NCBI GenBank assembly: GCA_036245805.1
Contig: BTRK01000003.1
Location: forward strand, 43,700,044 to 43,764,043
Direction of reading: 5' to 3'
Source: Pristionchus mayeri
Taxonomy: Eukaryota; Nematoda; Chromadorea; Rhabditida; Neodiplogasteridae
DNA: 64,000 nucleotides
The position numbers and the translations under genes are program-made. Positions 23,240 to 33,400 of the stretch are shown one piece after another. Position 1 is the first letter of the stretch. Every line of letters begins with the position of its first letter. Under the pieces are notes generated by a model, which worked only from the letters and a program-made list of their open reading frames with translations, was not told where the DNA came from and searched no databases.

Positions 23240-25050
23240 CCTAATCAGCGTATCTTGATGGATGCTAAACAATCTCGCGGCAAAAATATTTGCAAAATAT
23301 AACATGCTAAAACGAATGATTCACAAATATCGAATACTGCAAGCGAAAGACTCGTTATTGGAAGAAAGGAGGATGGATATTGAGCAATCGAATAAGGACG
23401 CCGCAACATCCCACGCGAAAATGCGGCCACAAGGAATTCACGCATGTCCACAATCCATTGAGAAGTGATAAATTAACTTTTGAGATCACAACTCATAGAC
23501 ATCGATTCCAATTTTTTGAACATTCAATTTTACTCATGTACAGTAGCGGCCATAATTCTATCACATTTGTGTTTTTTTCAAGCATAACATTCCTCAACCG
23601 TTTCCGATCCTCACGAAATTTCGGCTACAGTTATTTTTTATGATTACCAATAGAATCATACATGAGATGGGTGTATCGTGGTAGTGTACGGTAGGTCACT
23701 GAGAAATCGATGATTCGCGAAAAATCGGATTTTCCGGTAAAATGCATGCCAAAGAGAAATACATTTATCCAATTTTTAATTAATAGGTTCGAAAGAGCAT
23801 CTTGCGGGCTTTCGGATACAACTTTTTGATAAATTGGTAATCGATGTTTGGGTTGTGCTAGGTCACTTCAATTTACAGTACTTTTTAGTACATTTTTGGT
23901 TGTAACTTTAATTCTAAGGAAGCAATTGAGCTCAAATTGATATTCACATGTGCGAGTTTGGAGTTAACTGGCTTCGATATTGCCAAAATCGTAATATACA
24001 ATACAATACAATACAATATTTATTTGTTATCGCTTTCTGGGCGCAGATCAAGATGTGGGGTCAGAAAAGGTCGTTCTTCTCATTTCAAGACGGTCATTTG
24101 CGGTGTGCTTGCGAGAGGATGTTGGATTGCATTGCATAGATAGAATCTCACTATAGGTCGTAAACGAAGCCTTGCGTGTTCTAGAATCTTCTCTGCTCGA
24201 ATCCGCCAGACTCGATGATCAATCTTTCAACGAGATGATCGAGTCTAGATTCTGAAGGACCAAACATCTTAGTAGGTCATACCCATCACACGGTGACCAC
24301 TCCGGCTTGGATGGGGATTCTCTTTTCTTGATGAGTCGAAGGCGGAAGCGAGGGGTATTAGGGGAAACCAATCCAAATCAGAGAGAAAGGGAGAGGGACC
24401 GCTATATTTGGTATGCTTAACTAATATTTGGATATATATCGTAATATTTGGTATGCTTAACTTTGACGAGCTGTAAGTCCTGGAGAGATTTTTTTTGGCA
24501 CTCAAAAACTGTGTTGGAGATTTTACAATGAACGCATAACAGATAATAAGTGATGACAAATCCAGGACGAAAGAGCCCGTTGTGAAACGAGTGAACCACC
24601 AAACAATGGCAAACGATTAAAGCTTGTCATTATTCGATTTTTCCCGTCTCTCATCTGTAAATGTAAACAAGCGCCTGTGATGTGGCCTTTATTCGTGCCC
24701 ATGATATTCCATACTACACATACTACCCGTTCCATTCTAGGAAGTCCACATTTTACCCTCCCTTCTAAGCAGTACTCTCTTTTTCTTTCCCTCATTACTG
24801 ATTGCATTCTTAACTACACTATGGGCGAGGGAGGGACGATTTAAGCCATGTATTGTTCATAAGAGACGTTCCACGAGAAAAACGTAGCTTTAGGGAGGGG
24901 TCGACGGATGACTTTTCTTCAACCCCCTCAATATTTTGCTGACGAAGTTCCCATACCGAGTGCTGATATTTGGCCCAAATATGAGTGCCTCTGGTGCACT
25001 CTCCGAAAAATGCCAGATTTTGTAATTTTTTCCGCTTTAAATTGTCACAT
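23240..25050. other. Intergenic, with short simple repeats
   Basis: No supported gene. A short ATACA tandem (AATACAATACAATACAAT, about 23999-24016) could be the tail of a decayed retrotransposon. The phrase AATATTTGGTATGCTTAACT occurs twice about 34 bases apart near 24407 and 24441. Confidence 0.4.
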
Positions 25051-25053
25051 ATA

Positions 25054-26308
25054 TTAGGTTGGTCATAAAGTTTTGCTCGATTTCGGACCCCAAATTTGAG
25101 CTCGTATATTCTGAGTGTCTCAAATCGTCTCCTGTAGTCCTCATAATATTATATAGAGACATGTTCAAAGTTTACAACATTAGGGTTATAGTGGGGCAAT
25201 GCTGTCTAATATGGGAGAAATTGAGGTAAACGTAACGGTGAACTTTTCACAAAAAATAAGATTATCTTTAAAATAGTGGAACTTCATAGATCACTTTTTG
25301 AGAGGGCTCACTAAGTATATTAAGAAGCCCGAGGAGTGATCTCTCTAGTAGCAAAAACAGAGGGCTGCTGAATTCATTACTTCCTTAACACAGGCGGATT
25401 AATCCGGACTCAATAGAAAAATCAAAATTTACTTTACAAAAATTCCTGTTTCGGGGATTGACGAGGCTGATAGCTACCTAAGGGCGATGTTATCGCTACC
25501 TACTGGACTTTCAATTATGTTGATATTTTAGAACCCATTTGACATTCTTATCTAAAAAAGTGACATTTTTCGACAAACTGTTTTTCGACGGAAATTGCGA
25601 AAAAAACTGATATTGAGATATTTCAATGCCCATGCCCAAGAAAAAACAGCGATCTCCAAAATCTTTCCAACTGGTGAGTGATAGGGCAAGAGTTGTTCAT
25701 TAATTTGCGCATGCAATTACTGCTCTCAAAACCAAAGAGCTGTCGAAAAAATGCCAAAATTTCGACATTCAAAATTGGGTTACTAAAAGCTGAGGAACCC
25801 TGTTCCTGAATTAAGAGCCGCATCCTCTCTCAAATAGAATTACAACATATACTGCTAAGGTAGTTTACATTCGTGAATAATTGAATTCGCGAGTCCCATC
25901 GGTAAAGATACAGGGAGTCATAATCTGATCGGGACCCGTATCATGAAAACTCAAATTCGGATTACGCGCTTATTTATAATAATCCCTTTGAGGCTGATCA
26001 GTCTCAACATGACCAATACGATATATGCCAAACATACTTTACTACTTTGGTTAAAACTGGATCCTATCACCGTTCTAAATGAAAATCTAACCCTTTGAAA
26101 AATCAGGTCGTTGATCAATCACATCCAGTTTGGTACATCGCCGCATTCTTTTCTTTGCTCTGATAGATTTATGATTGTGTGCGCTGAAGAGAGCAGAAAA
26201 GCCCCTATCTACCTTTAAAAGATCTAAGTTGATTGGCCAACAACGAACGGTTGTAGATGTCGGAATGCAGTTTAGTCAAAATCGAGCAAAACTTTATGAC
26301 CAACCTGA
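25054..26308. mobile_element. Mariner-like element with clear ends, decayed interior
   Basis: A 1,255-bp element. Ends TTAGGTTGGTCATAAAGTTT and, from the other strand, TCAGGTTGGTCATAAAGTTT are flanked by TA (25052-25053 and 26309-26310). The length is typical of a full mariner, but I found no transposase motif in any frame. Confidence 0.75.
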
Positions 26309-26322
26309 TAGCATCATAATCA

Positions 26323-26463
26323 TAGTTGCCCAACACTGGCGGCGACGTGATTTCAGACCATGACCCCCAATTCATGGTGTGCGGACTGCGCCCCATTTAG
26401 AGGGGCGTAGTCCGCACACCATGAGTAGGGGTTCATGGGGGTCGCCGGCGGCGTGGGCAACTA
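26323..26463. repeat. GC-rich hairpin element, copy 1
   Basis: A palindrome of about 141 bases, TAGTTGCCCA...TGGGCAACTA, with a strongly paired core (GTGCGGACTGCGCCCC with GGGGCGTAGTCCGCAC). A near-identical copy is at 29428-29560, on the other side of the composite element. Confidence 0.8.
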
Positions 26464-26606
26464 TTAGGGTGTCCGGAAAGTTCGTTCATGCCTTTGTAAA
26501 AACTCAGTTTTTTAAAAAATCGATTGGTAGGTCAATGGTAGGTCAAGACTAGGTACCGTACCCAATCGATAGTATAGTACCCTCAGATACCCTCAGATAT
26601 CAGATA

Positions 26607-28838
26607 TTAAATCTGCAAAGCCTGACATCCCCCTTTCTGACCATGTCAGTATCTCTTTATCTATTACGTTCGAGACCTCTCTGGGTTCCAATTCTAAACC
26701 TTCTAGAAATTATCACCTAGCCAATTGGGACATGATAAATAACCATATTGCAATGCATAATTGGACGATTGCTCTCTCTAACATGACTGCTACCGAAGCA
26801 TACAAATATTTTAGCGAATTTTTAAACTCCATTCTAGATGCTTATGTTCCTCTCAAAACTGTGAAAACATCCTCTGGTTATCCGAAACATTTGAGTAAAT
26901 TGCACGATAGGTTACAGCAGTTACATGAGCGTGCACCTAATAGCGATGCTACTCACTCCCTACGAGTGAGGTTTAATAAGGCTCTAAAAAGTTTCGAGAT
27001 AAAGCGTGAAAGCAATGCCATAAGTTCTAATAATTCTAACCTTTTCTTCCAATTTTGTAAATCCCGATTCAAGGTAAACACATCGTCTCTCCCTGGGATT
27101 ACTGACACTTGCGGAAATGCCCTCTTAACCGATAAGGATAAGGCAACTGCTTTTTCAAAATTCTTTTCCAGGGTCCAAACTCCCCCTAAGACTTCTCCAC
27201 CTCCTACGCTTCCTCTCCCTGATTCCTCATTTGACCTCCCATTCATTCCAATTGGCGACATTCTTATTGCCATTTCACAATTGGTTCCTAAAATAAATGG
27301 TTCTCCTGATAATATTCCAAATTTGGTCTTCACCAAATGCAAATTTTCAATCGCCAGTCCCCTCTCCATCATTTTTAATATTTCACTTATTTCTGGTATT
27401 GCTCCCTCCCAGTGGAAAATTGCTCATGTCAAGCCAATTCCTAAAAAGGCCGGCAATGCAGAAATCTCAAATTATCGCCCTATCTCCCTCACAATCACCG
27501 CCTCTAAAATTTTTGAAAAAATTCTATTTAATGAGTTAACAACCTATCTAGATACACATTCTTTGCTAGATGTGCGCCAAGCTGGGTTCCGTAAACATAG
27601 AAGCACTACAACTTCCCTTTGCGAAACTCTTTTGTTCTATACTCTGTCTTTGAGTCGTAAGAAATCAGTAGATACCATATTTTTCGACTATCAAAAGGCA
27701 TTTGACTCTATTGATTTAAGGTTTCTCATGCATAAGCTTTCCTCTCTGGGTGTCTCTAAACATATTGTAAAATGGTTCGAGTCATATCTCCTTGGAAGAT
27801 CTCAACGTGTCTTTATTGGTAATCATCTATCCCCTCCCTCTCCTATTATATCTGGGGTCCCCCAGGGCTCAGCAATTGGCCCATTGTTGTTTATCATATA
27901 CGTTAATGATTTGGGCAAATGCATTCCTCCTACGGTTAAATATAACATATTCGCTGATGATCTTAAAATATACGCAACTGTTCCTGATAATAGTGCTGAT
28001 CTCCAAAAAGCTATTACTAGTATAGAGCAGTGGACTACTCAGTGGAACATGACTATCAGTATTCCTAAGTGTACTGTACTCCATCTTGGCCGCCTTAAAA
28101 ATAGATCGCAATATGTCCTAAATGGTAATATCATCTCCCCGAAAGAACAAGTTCGCGACCTAGGTGTCTTCTTCTATAGCAACTTGCACTTTGGCCATCA
28201 TATTGCTCAAATAACTAGAAAAGCCAGGTCTATGTGCAATCTTTTACTTCGATCTTTCCTCACAACCTCGGCTGATATATTGCTTAAGGCATACAAAATT
28301 TACATTCGCCCTCTTCTTGAGTCCTCAACCATAATTTGGAATCCTATTGCTATTGGTTTGGTTAATCAAATCGAATCTGTGCAGCGCGAATTCACTAGAC
28401 GTGTTCTGGGCCGATCTAAATTGCCTTACCTGACTTACCCTGATAGGCTTAAGCACTTCCAAATAGAGACACTTGAATATCGACGTTCTTTGAACGATAT
28501 TTACTTCCTGTATGACTCATTGCATGACTATGTCCTCCTCGACACCTCTAGTCTCTATTCGATTGCTCCTCTCACTCGTAGTCTCCGCGCCTCTCACAGT
28601 CTGCGCATAGCTCTACCATTCGTTAGTCCATCTTCCATAACTTCTTGTGCCATTCGTTCACTAACGCTCTGGAATTCCCTTCCTAAATGTAACACGGACT
28701 GCCACACAATCCTCACCCACACGCTCGCCCGAGCCCAAAATACCACCTGATCTCCCTTCTTCGACGCCTTCAAGGCATAATCTCTCTCCTACCCTGATGG
28801 TGAATAAAGTATAAGTATAATTATAAGTATACCGTATA
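26607..28838 (+). mobile_element. CR1/jockey-type non-LTR retrotransposon, 5'-truncated
   Basis: It contains an open 672-codon reading frame (26732-28750), which reads open further upstream to include SDHVSI, the end of an endonuclease domain. Most of the AP endonuclease is therefore missing. Reverse transcriptase blocks: NYRPISLTITASKIFEKIL (about residue 247), GFRKHRSTTTSL, FFDYQKAFDSID, SGVPQGSAIGPLLFIIYVNDL region and FADDLKIYA (residues 407-415). The 3' end has AATAAAG and ATAAGTAT repeats. Truncation from the 5' side and a 3' repeat tail are typical of target-primed insertion. No frameshift is seen, so the insertion is probably recent. It sits inside the foldback composite. Confidence 0.88.
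26732..28750 (+). CDS. Reverse transcriptase (non-LTR retrotransposon)
   Basis: A 672-codon open frame for the reverse transcriptase of the inserted retrotransposon. Catalytic Asp residues lie in FFDYQKAFDS (about 318) and FADD (409-410). The fingers motif GFRKHRSTTTSL and the palm motif SGVPQGSAIGPLLF are intact. After the RT there is a thumb region (LLKAYKIYIRPLLESSTIIW) and a C-terminal part with SLTLWNSLP, both usual in CR1/jockey-group proteins. The ATG at 26732 is internal to the original ORF2; the frame is open upstream through SDHVSI. Confidence 0.88.
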   Translation: MINNHIAMHNWTIALSNMTATEAYKYFSEFLNSILDAYVPLKTVKTSSGYPKHLSKLHDRLQQLHERAPNSDATHSLRVRFNKALKSFEIKRESNAISSNNSNLFFQFCKSRFKVNTSSLPGITDTCGNALLTDKDKATAFSKFFSRVQTPPKTSPPPTLPLPDSSFDLPFIPIGDILIAISQLVPKINGSPDNIPNLVFTKCKFSIASPLSIIFNISLISGIAPSQWKIAHVKPIPKKAGNAEISNYRPISLTITASKIFEKILFNELTTYLDTHSLLDVRQAGFRKHRSTTTSLCETLLFYTLSLSRKKSVDTIFFDYQKAFDSIDLRFLMHKLSSLGVSKHIVKWFESYLLGRSQRVFIGNHLSPPSPIISGVPQGSAIGPLLFIIYVNDLGKCIPPTVKYNIFADDLKIYATVPDNSADLQKAITSIEQWTTQWNMTISIPKCTVLHLGRLKNRSQYVLNGNIISPKEQVRDLGVFFYSNLHFGHHIAQITRKARSMCNLLLRSFLTTSADILLKAYKIYIRPLLESSTIIWNPIAIGLVNQIESVQREFTRRVLGRSKLPYLTYPDRLKHFQIETLEYRRSLNDIYFLYDSLHDYVLLDTSSLYSIAPLTRSLRASHSLRIALPFVSPSSITSCAIRSLTLWNSLPKCNTDCHTILTHTLARAQNTT

Positions 28839-29427
28839 CCACTACCGTAACCCTCGATTATCGCAAACTAACTTTATTTTGAAAAAGTACTGGCACCGTG
28901 CCCATTCGATTCTACAGTACCCAAGTAACTACAGTAACCTAGTTCATTGGGTCAGTTCCAGTTCCTTGGGTCAAACATTTTTCCAAAAATGTCAAACATT
29001 TTTCTAAAAATCCCAAATCGATCATAAAATGATTACACAGTAATTAGATTTACGGAAGGATTCTTTGAAATAATTTTACGCTCGATTTTAGATTTTTAGA
29101 AAAATGTTTGACCCAAGGAACTGGATCTGACCCAAGGAACTAGGTTACGGTAGTTACTTGGGTATTGTAGAATCGAATGGGCACGGTGCCATGACTATTT
29201 CAAAATAAAGTTAGTTTGCGATAATCGAGGGTTACGGTAGTGGCATACGGTATGTGAGGGTACTATACTATCGATTGGGTACGGTACCTAGTCTTGACCT
29301 ACCATTGACCTACCCATCGATTTTTGAAAAAACTGAGTTTTTACAAAGGCATGAACGAACTTTCCGGACACCCTAATAGTTGGCGGCGACGTGATTTCAG
29401 ACCATGACCCACGAACTTTCCGGACAC

Positions 29428-29560
29428 CCCAACACTGGCGGCGACGTGATTTCAGACCATGACCCCCAATTCATGGTGTGCGGACTGCGCCCCATTTAGA
29501 GGGGCGCAGTCCGCACACCATGAGTAGGGGGTCATGGGGGTCGCCGGCGGTGGGCAACTA
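29428..29560. repeat. GC-rich hairpin element, copy 2
   Basis: Near-identical to the hairpin at 26323-26463. Just left of it (29376-29430) are partial repeats of both the hairpin (GGCGGCGACGTGATTTCAGA) and the composite element end (ACGAACTTTCCGGACACCCC). A small rearrangement therefore happened at this junction. Confidence 0.75.
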
Positions 29561-29564
29561 TTAT

Positions 29565-30430
29565 ATGATCATAATCTCAAAATATTTTTTGATAGCACAA
29601 CCTGCGGTCAGTGAGTATGCTATGTTCAGGATACTGTAGCTCCGGTGGCCATAAGTAAAATTTTCTATAAATTTGGTTTTAGAGGTACTTTCACGCGTAG
29701 ATTCCGAATCCGTAATAATCTCGCGTACTTTAATGAAAAAGATTTTCAGGAAGTCGAAAAAATGACGAAAATCGCCATTTTCACCGATTTATCGATCGTT
29801 CCCGGCTTTTTCACCATGTTTTTCGTCATTTTTTTCATCGAAAATACACCCGGAAAAACTATAAAATCATACATTAAAAAAAAAAAAATTTCGGGGGTTG
29901 CAGAAAAGTCATCCGTACGGTTCCTACGTTTTCTCGTGGAAGGTCTCATAATAATACGCATATGAGAGACGAGAATCACCCACCCCGCGGCGGTAGAATC
30001 AAATTCGACCTATCTCGATTAACAATTGGTGTTAAGTATTTCAAATAATGCCCTTTCAAACTGCGTCGTCAGAATTTTGATAACTGTCGTCATCTTCGAG
30101 ATTCAGAAGGCCAAACTTGGGACACTCACTTTTCAAGGGTCAAATCGAGCCCACTTAAATGACCAAAAGTCCGTTTAAAATAACGAAAGAAACTCGTTCT
30201 TTGCTTAGAAAGAAAGCTGATAACATTCTCTACAACTATTTCGTTGTAGACCTCATTCCCTGGGTACTTTCCAGTGCGGAGTGGTCGGCTGGACTAAAAA
30301 TGACTGAAATATCTCCCATATATGGAAGCAACATTCATCATGCATGAAGATTTTGCGAAATATAAGGAAACGAGGCACACACGCACTCTACATTAGTCAT
30401 ATCACAAAGTAAAGAACATTGCCAACATTT
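29565..30430. other. No gene recognised
   Basis: No supported exon. The stretch 29750-29860 has weak internal symmetry around GACGAAAATCGCCATTTTCA but no clear element ends. Confidence 0.35.
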
Positions 30431-30441
30431 ATTCCCACTCT

Positions 30442-33400
30442 TCATTCATCTTCCCAGTTCCTCCCTGCATCCTCCTCCTCACTCTCCTGCTCTGGTCCGT
30501 GCATTTTGATGCGAATTCTCTCCAGTGCATCTTTCAAACTAACATTTCCCTTCTCCACCTTTCCTTCTTTCTCCGCATCAACCTGCAATTCTGTGCACTT
30601 AAACTGAACGAATTATTTAATCAGCAAAAACTTACTTTGTCATCGTTGAGCTCTGATTGCAATTCTGGCAACGAATTAGATCGATTCTCGCTCGACTCAG
30701 AAGAAGGAGGGATTACTGAAATGTTTGAGCGCTTTCAAAAACGACAGGATTTGCAACAGTAATAGATGAATGTGGCGCTGGCTTGAGTTTAGTTGGTTTC
30801 GGAGGAATTGGAGGACGAGGTCGAGGAGCAAGAGTGGGTTTAGCTGTTGACTGAATCGGACACTCTAGGGTGGACGCTGGTTGATCAACTGGTTTCGCAG
30901 ATTGAACTGGTGCTACAGCAGCAGCCTATACGAAAGTGTCTAGCGTTCAGTTTCGACAAACCATAGTAGGTAATGCAGTGGTTAGGACATGAGGTGGTGG
31001 AGGTGGGAGATCTTCATCTTCTTTACCATTGGCAACATTCTTTGCGGAACTTCCTCCTGTTCTCATTTCGGTAATAGTCTGAAATGTATTAAGCAATAAT
31101 TAATATAATTTTCTATTCGATAGATTTTCAAAATATATTTTCCTAGGCTTTATTCGCTCAATTCATCATTATATTAGGTTGATTCAAAAATTTCTTTCTT
31201 TTTTCTTCCATTCACATTTTGACCTCCCAAGATTTTCACATTTGACTAATCGACTAATGATTTTCCAAGATCATGCGGGCATACCGACACTCAATAGCGA
31301 GCGTTATATTGGGCCGGTTGGATAAGTGTGGATGGGATAGTTTAATTCGGAAATTGTCAAACTAGGTCAGCACTTCAAACGTCCAAATCTATGCAGAAAA
31401 GTGATGGGCTCGACTTTGGCATTCTAGTGTGGAGTACTATGATTTTGCATGTCATATGACACATCAATACTACTCAGCCTTGAATAGCCTTTTTGAAATA
31501 TCGAACCACACAGTAGACAAATTTCGGAATTTCAATTAATGAGCACAGCATTCTTGCACATCGTTGAGAAGGAATAACCTATGATGCATTGTGAAATACC
31601 CACCTATGTGTGTATACACGTGCAGCTAGGAATGGATTCTCCCACCCGTTCAATAACTGAATTTTTCGAAATAATGATTTTGAGATTCATGCGAAGAAAT
31701 CAACACTTTTCGGGGTCCCTTGTTTCCTATGCGCATTCGAATCCGAATTGTTCGTGCTTATCTGGATAATCCATTCTTGTCCTATTGCTAGTCGACTGCG
31801 AGGAACAAGTTGGCCACAACTATAAGAATCCAATCGAAAATGTTAAGAAGTGACAGTTTCCGATTTTTAATTTTTGAAATTTGCCAACCTCTTACGATGA
31901 AGCGTAGAATCAACTCAACCCTATCGAAGTATTCTACGCTCAGGACCATACCATATAGTTTTCGGAAAATCGCGAGGGTTCAAGCATTCCGGGAGAAATT
32001 TGAAAAGAAAAAAAGAGAGAAACTTTTGAATCAACCTAATATTTCACTAGGTATTATATTGGGGTGTTCCATAAGTTCGATGAATTTTTGTTCGTAGGAA
32101 CATAAACTCCGCCGTATTGATTGTGCATACCAAATGCTAACACTATTGCATAGAGCGACCATCACCCAATCATAGTAACCAAGGAATTTTCGTCAGCTGC
32201 TCTCCCTTGTTTTTAGCAAAAGTTTTTGTAATGGGTACTTCAGTGACCCAAAATAACGTTTTCGTCTATATGATTTTATTACGTTCGGCTTCTTTTTAAT
32301 GATAACGTCTTAGTTTCTTCAATGTTTTGTCGTGCACGTATAGCTTAATATGTATGCTAAATCTGAACGAATTTGGCCTACTGATGTGCCTGGACCAATG
32401 AAAAAATGAAAAATTTCACCTTTCATACTTTTCACCTTTTTGGTGAAATTTCATGATCAAACAAATAATTGCCATTATATTTTCTTCCAAGCCCGTCAAC
32501 TGTTCTGTCTATAAAGTAATATGGAGTACCACTAAATATTTCCAATTAGCGCATATTCAAATTAGGGTTCGATTTGATCGCGCAAAGAAAGAATCGTAGT
32601 TGTTCCGGTTGAGTATGATCAGTAATGAAAGCAAACACTCATAAAACGCAAAACAAGGGCACAAGTTCAGCTCACTGAAAGAATTGTGGGATCATGCATT
32701 ATTAAACTAGTTAGTTAGAGGCATCAGCCATTTGCGTTCCTGGTTAGGAAAATTTTAAAAACGAAAATCCGGGAGACAAAAGTATCCTATGCATAAAAGT
32801 TTCTTAAAAATAGGGAAGAGCAGCTGATTGAAAATCCATGGATCATCTGATTGAGTAATGGTTACTCTATTAAATACTGTTCCTATTTGGGATGCACAGA
32901 CAATACGGCGGAGTTTATGTTCCTGCGAAAAAAAATTCATCGAACTTTTGGAACACCCCAATAAATGCACAATCGATTAGGCAAATGCCGAAGCAGTGTT
33001 AAACTTACCGTCTCATTGGCAAGTTTTCGCATTTCGTCTTCACTTTTATAAGATCTTTCTGCCCTTTTCTGCATTTTTATTTGAAGCTCCATTTGAAACT
33101 GCTGGAATTCCGTTTTCCCTCGTTGTCTTGTCTGAAAAAATATTTTAAAAAGCGCGTTTATTTGATTTACGATTTATGAGATCTTTTAGTTCAGAATTTA
33201 CGCATTTATAACGTTCTACCATTTTAGAGACAACGTGGTGCTTTGTTTTTGTTTCGCCCCGGTTGAGTTTCTTCAGTGAAACTTTTTGATTGTGTTGGTC
33301 TTATTTGTTTACCTGATTCTCTATTCCACTTTTCTCTCGTACTGCTGACTGCCCCATTTGTCGTTCAATATTTTGTAGAAGATCGCCTTGTAGCGACATC

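Larger units (their letters stand above)
26467..29373. mobile_element. Foldback/mariner-ended composite split by a retrotransposon (family copy 2)
   Basis: Outer terminal repeat GGGTGTCCGGAAAGTTCGTT at 26467 and its complement ending at 29373, flanked by TA (26465-26466 and 29374-29375). Inside are arms of the ATCGAT/GGTACTG foldback family (GGTCAAGACTAGGTACCGTA on the left; the complement at about 29290-29310). The left arm is cut short near 26605 by the retrotransposon; the remaining foldback runs 28840-29340. Without the insert the element would be about 0.7 kb. Confidence 0.75.
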
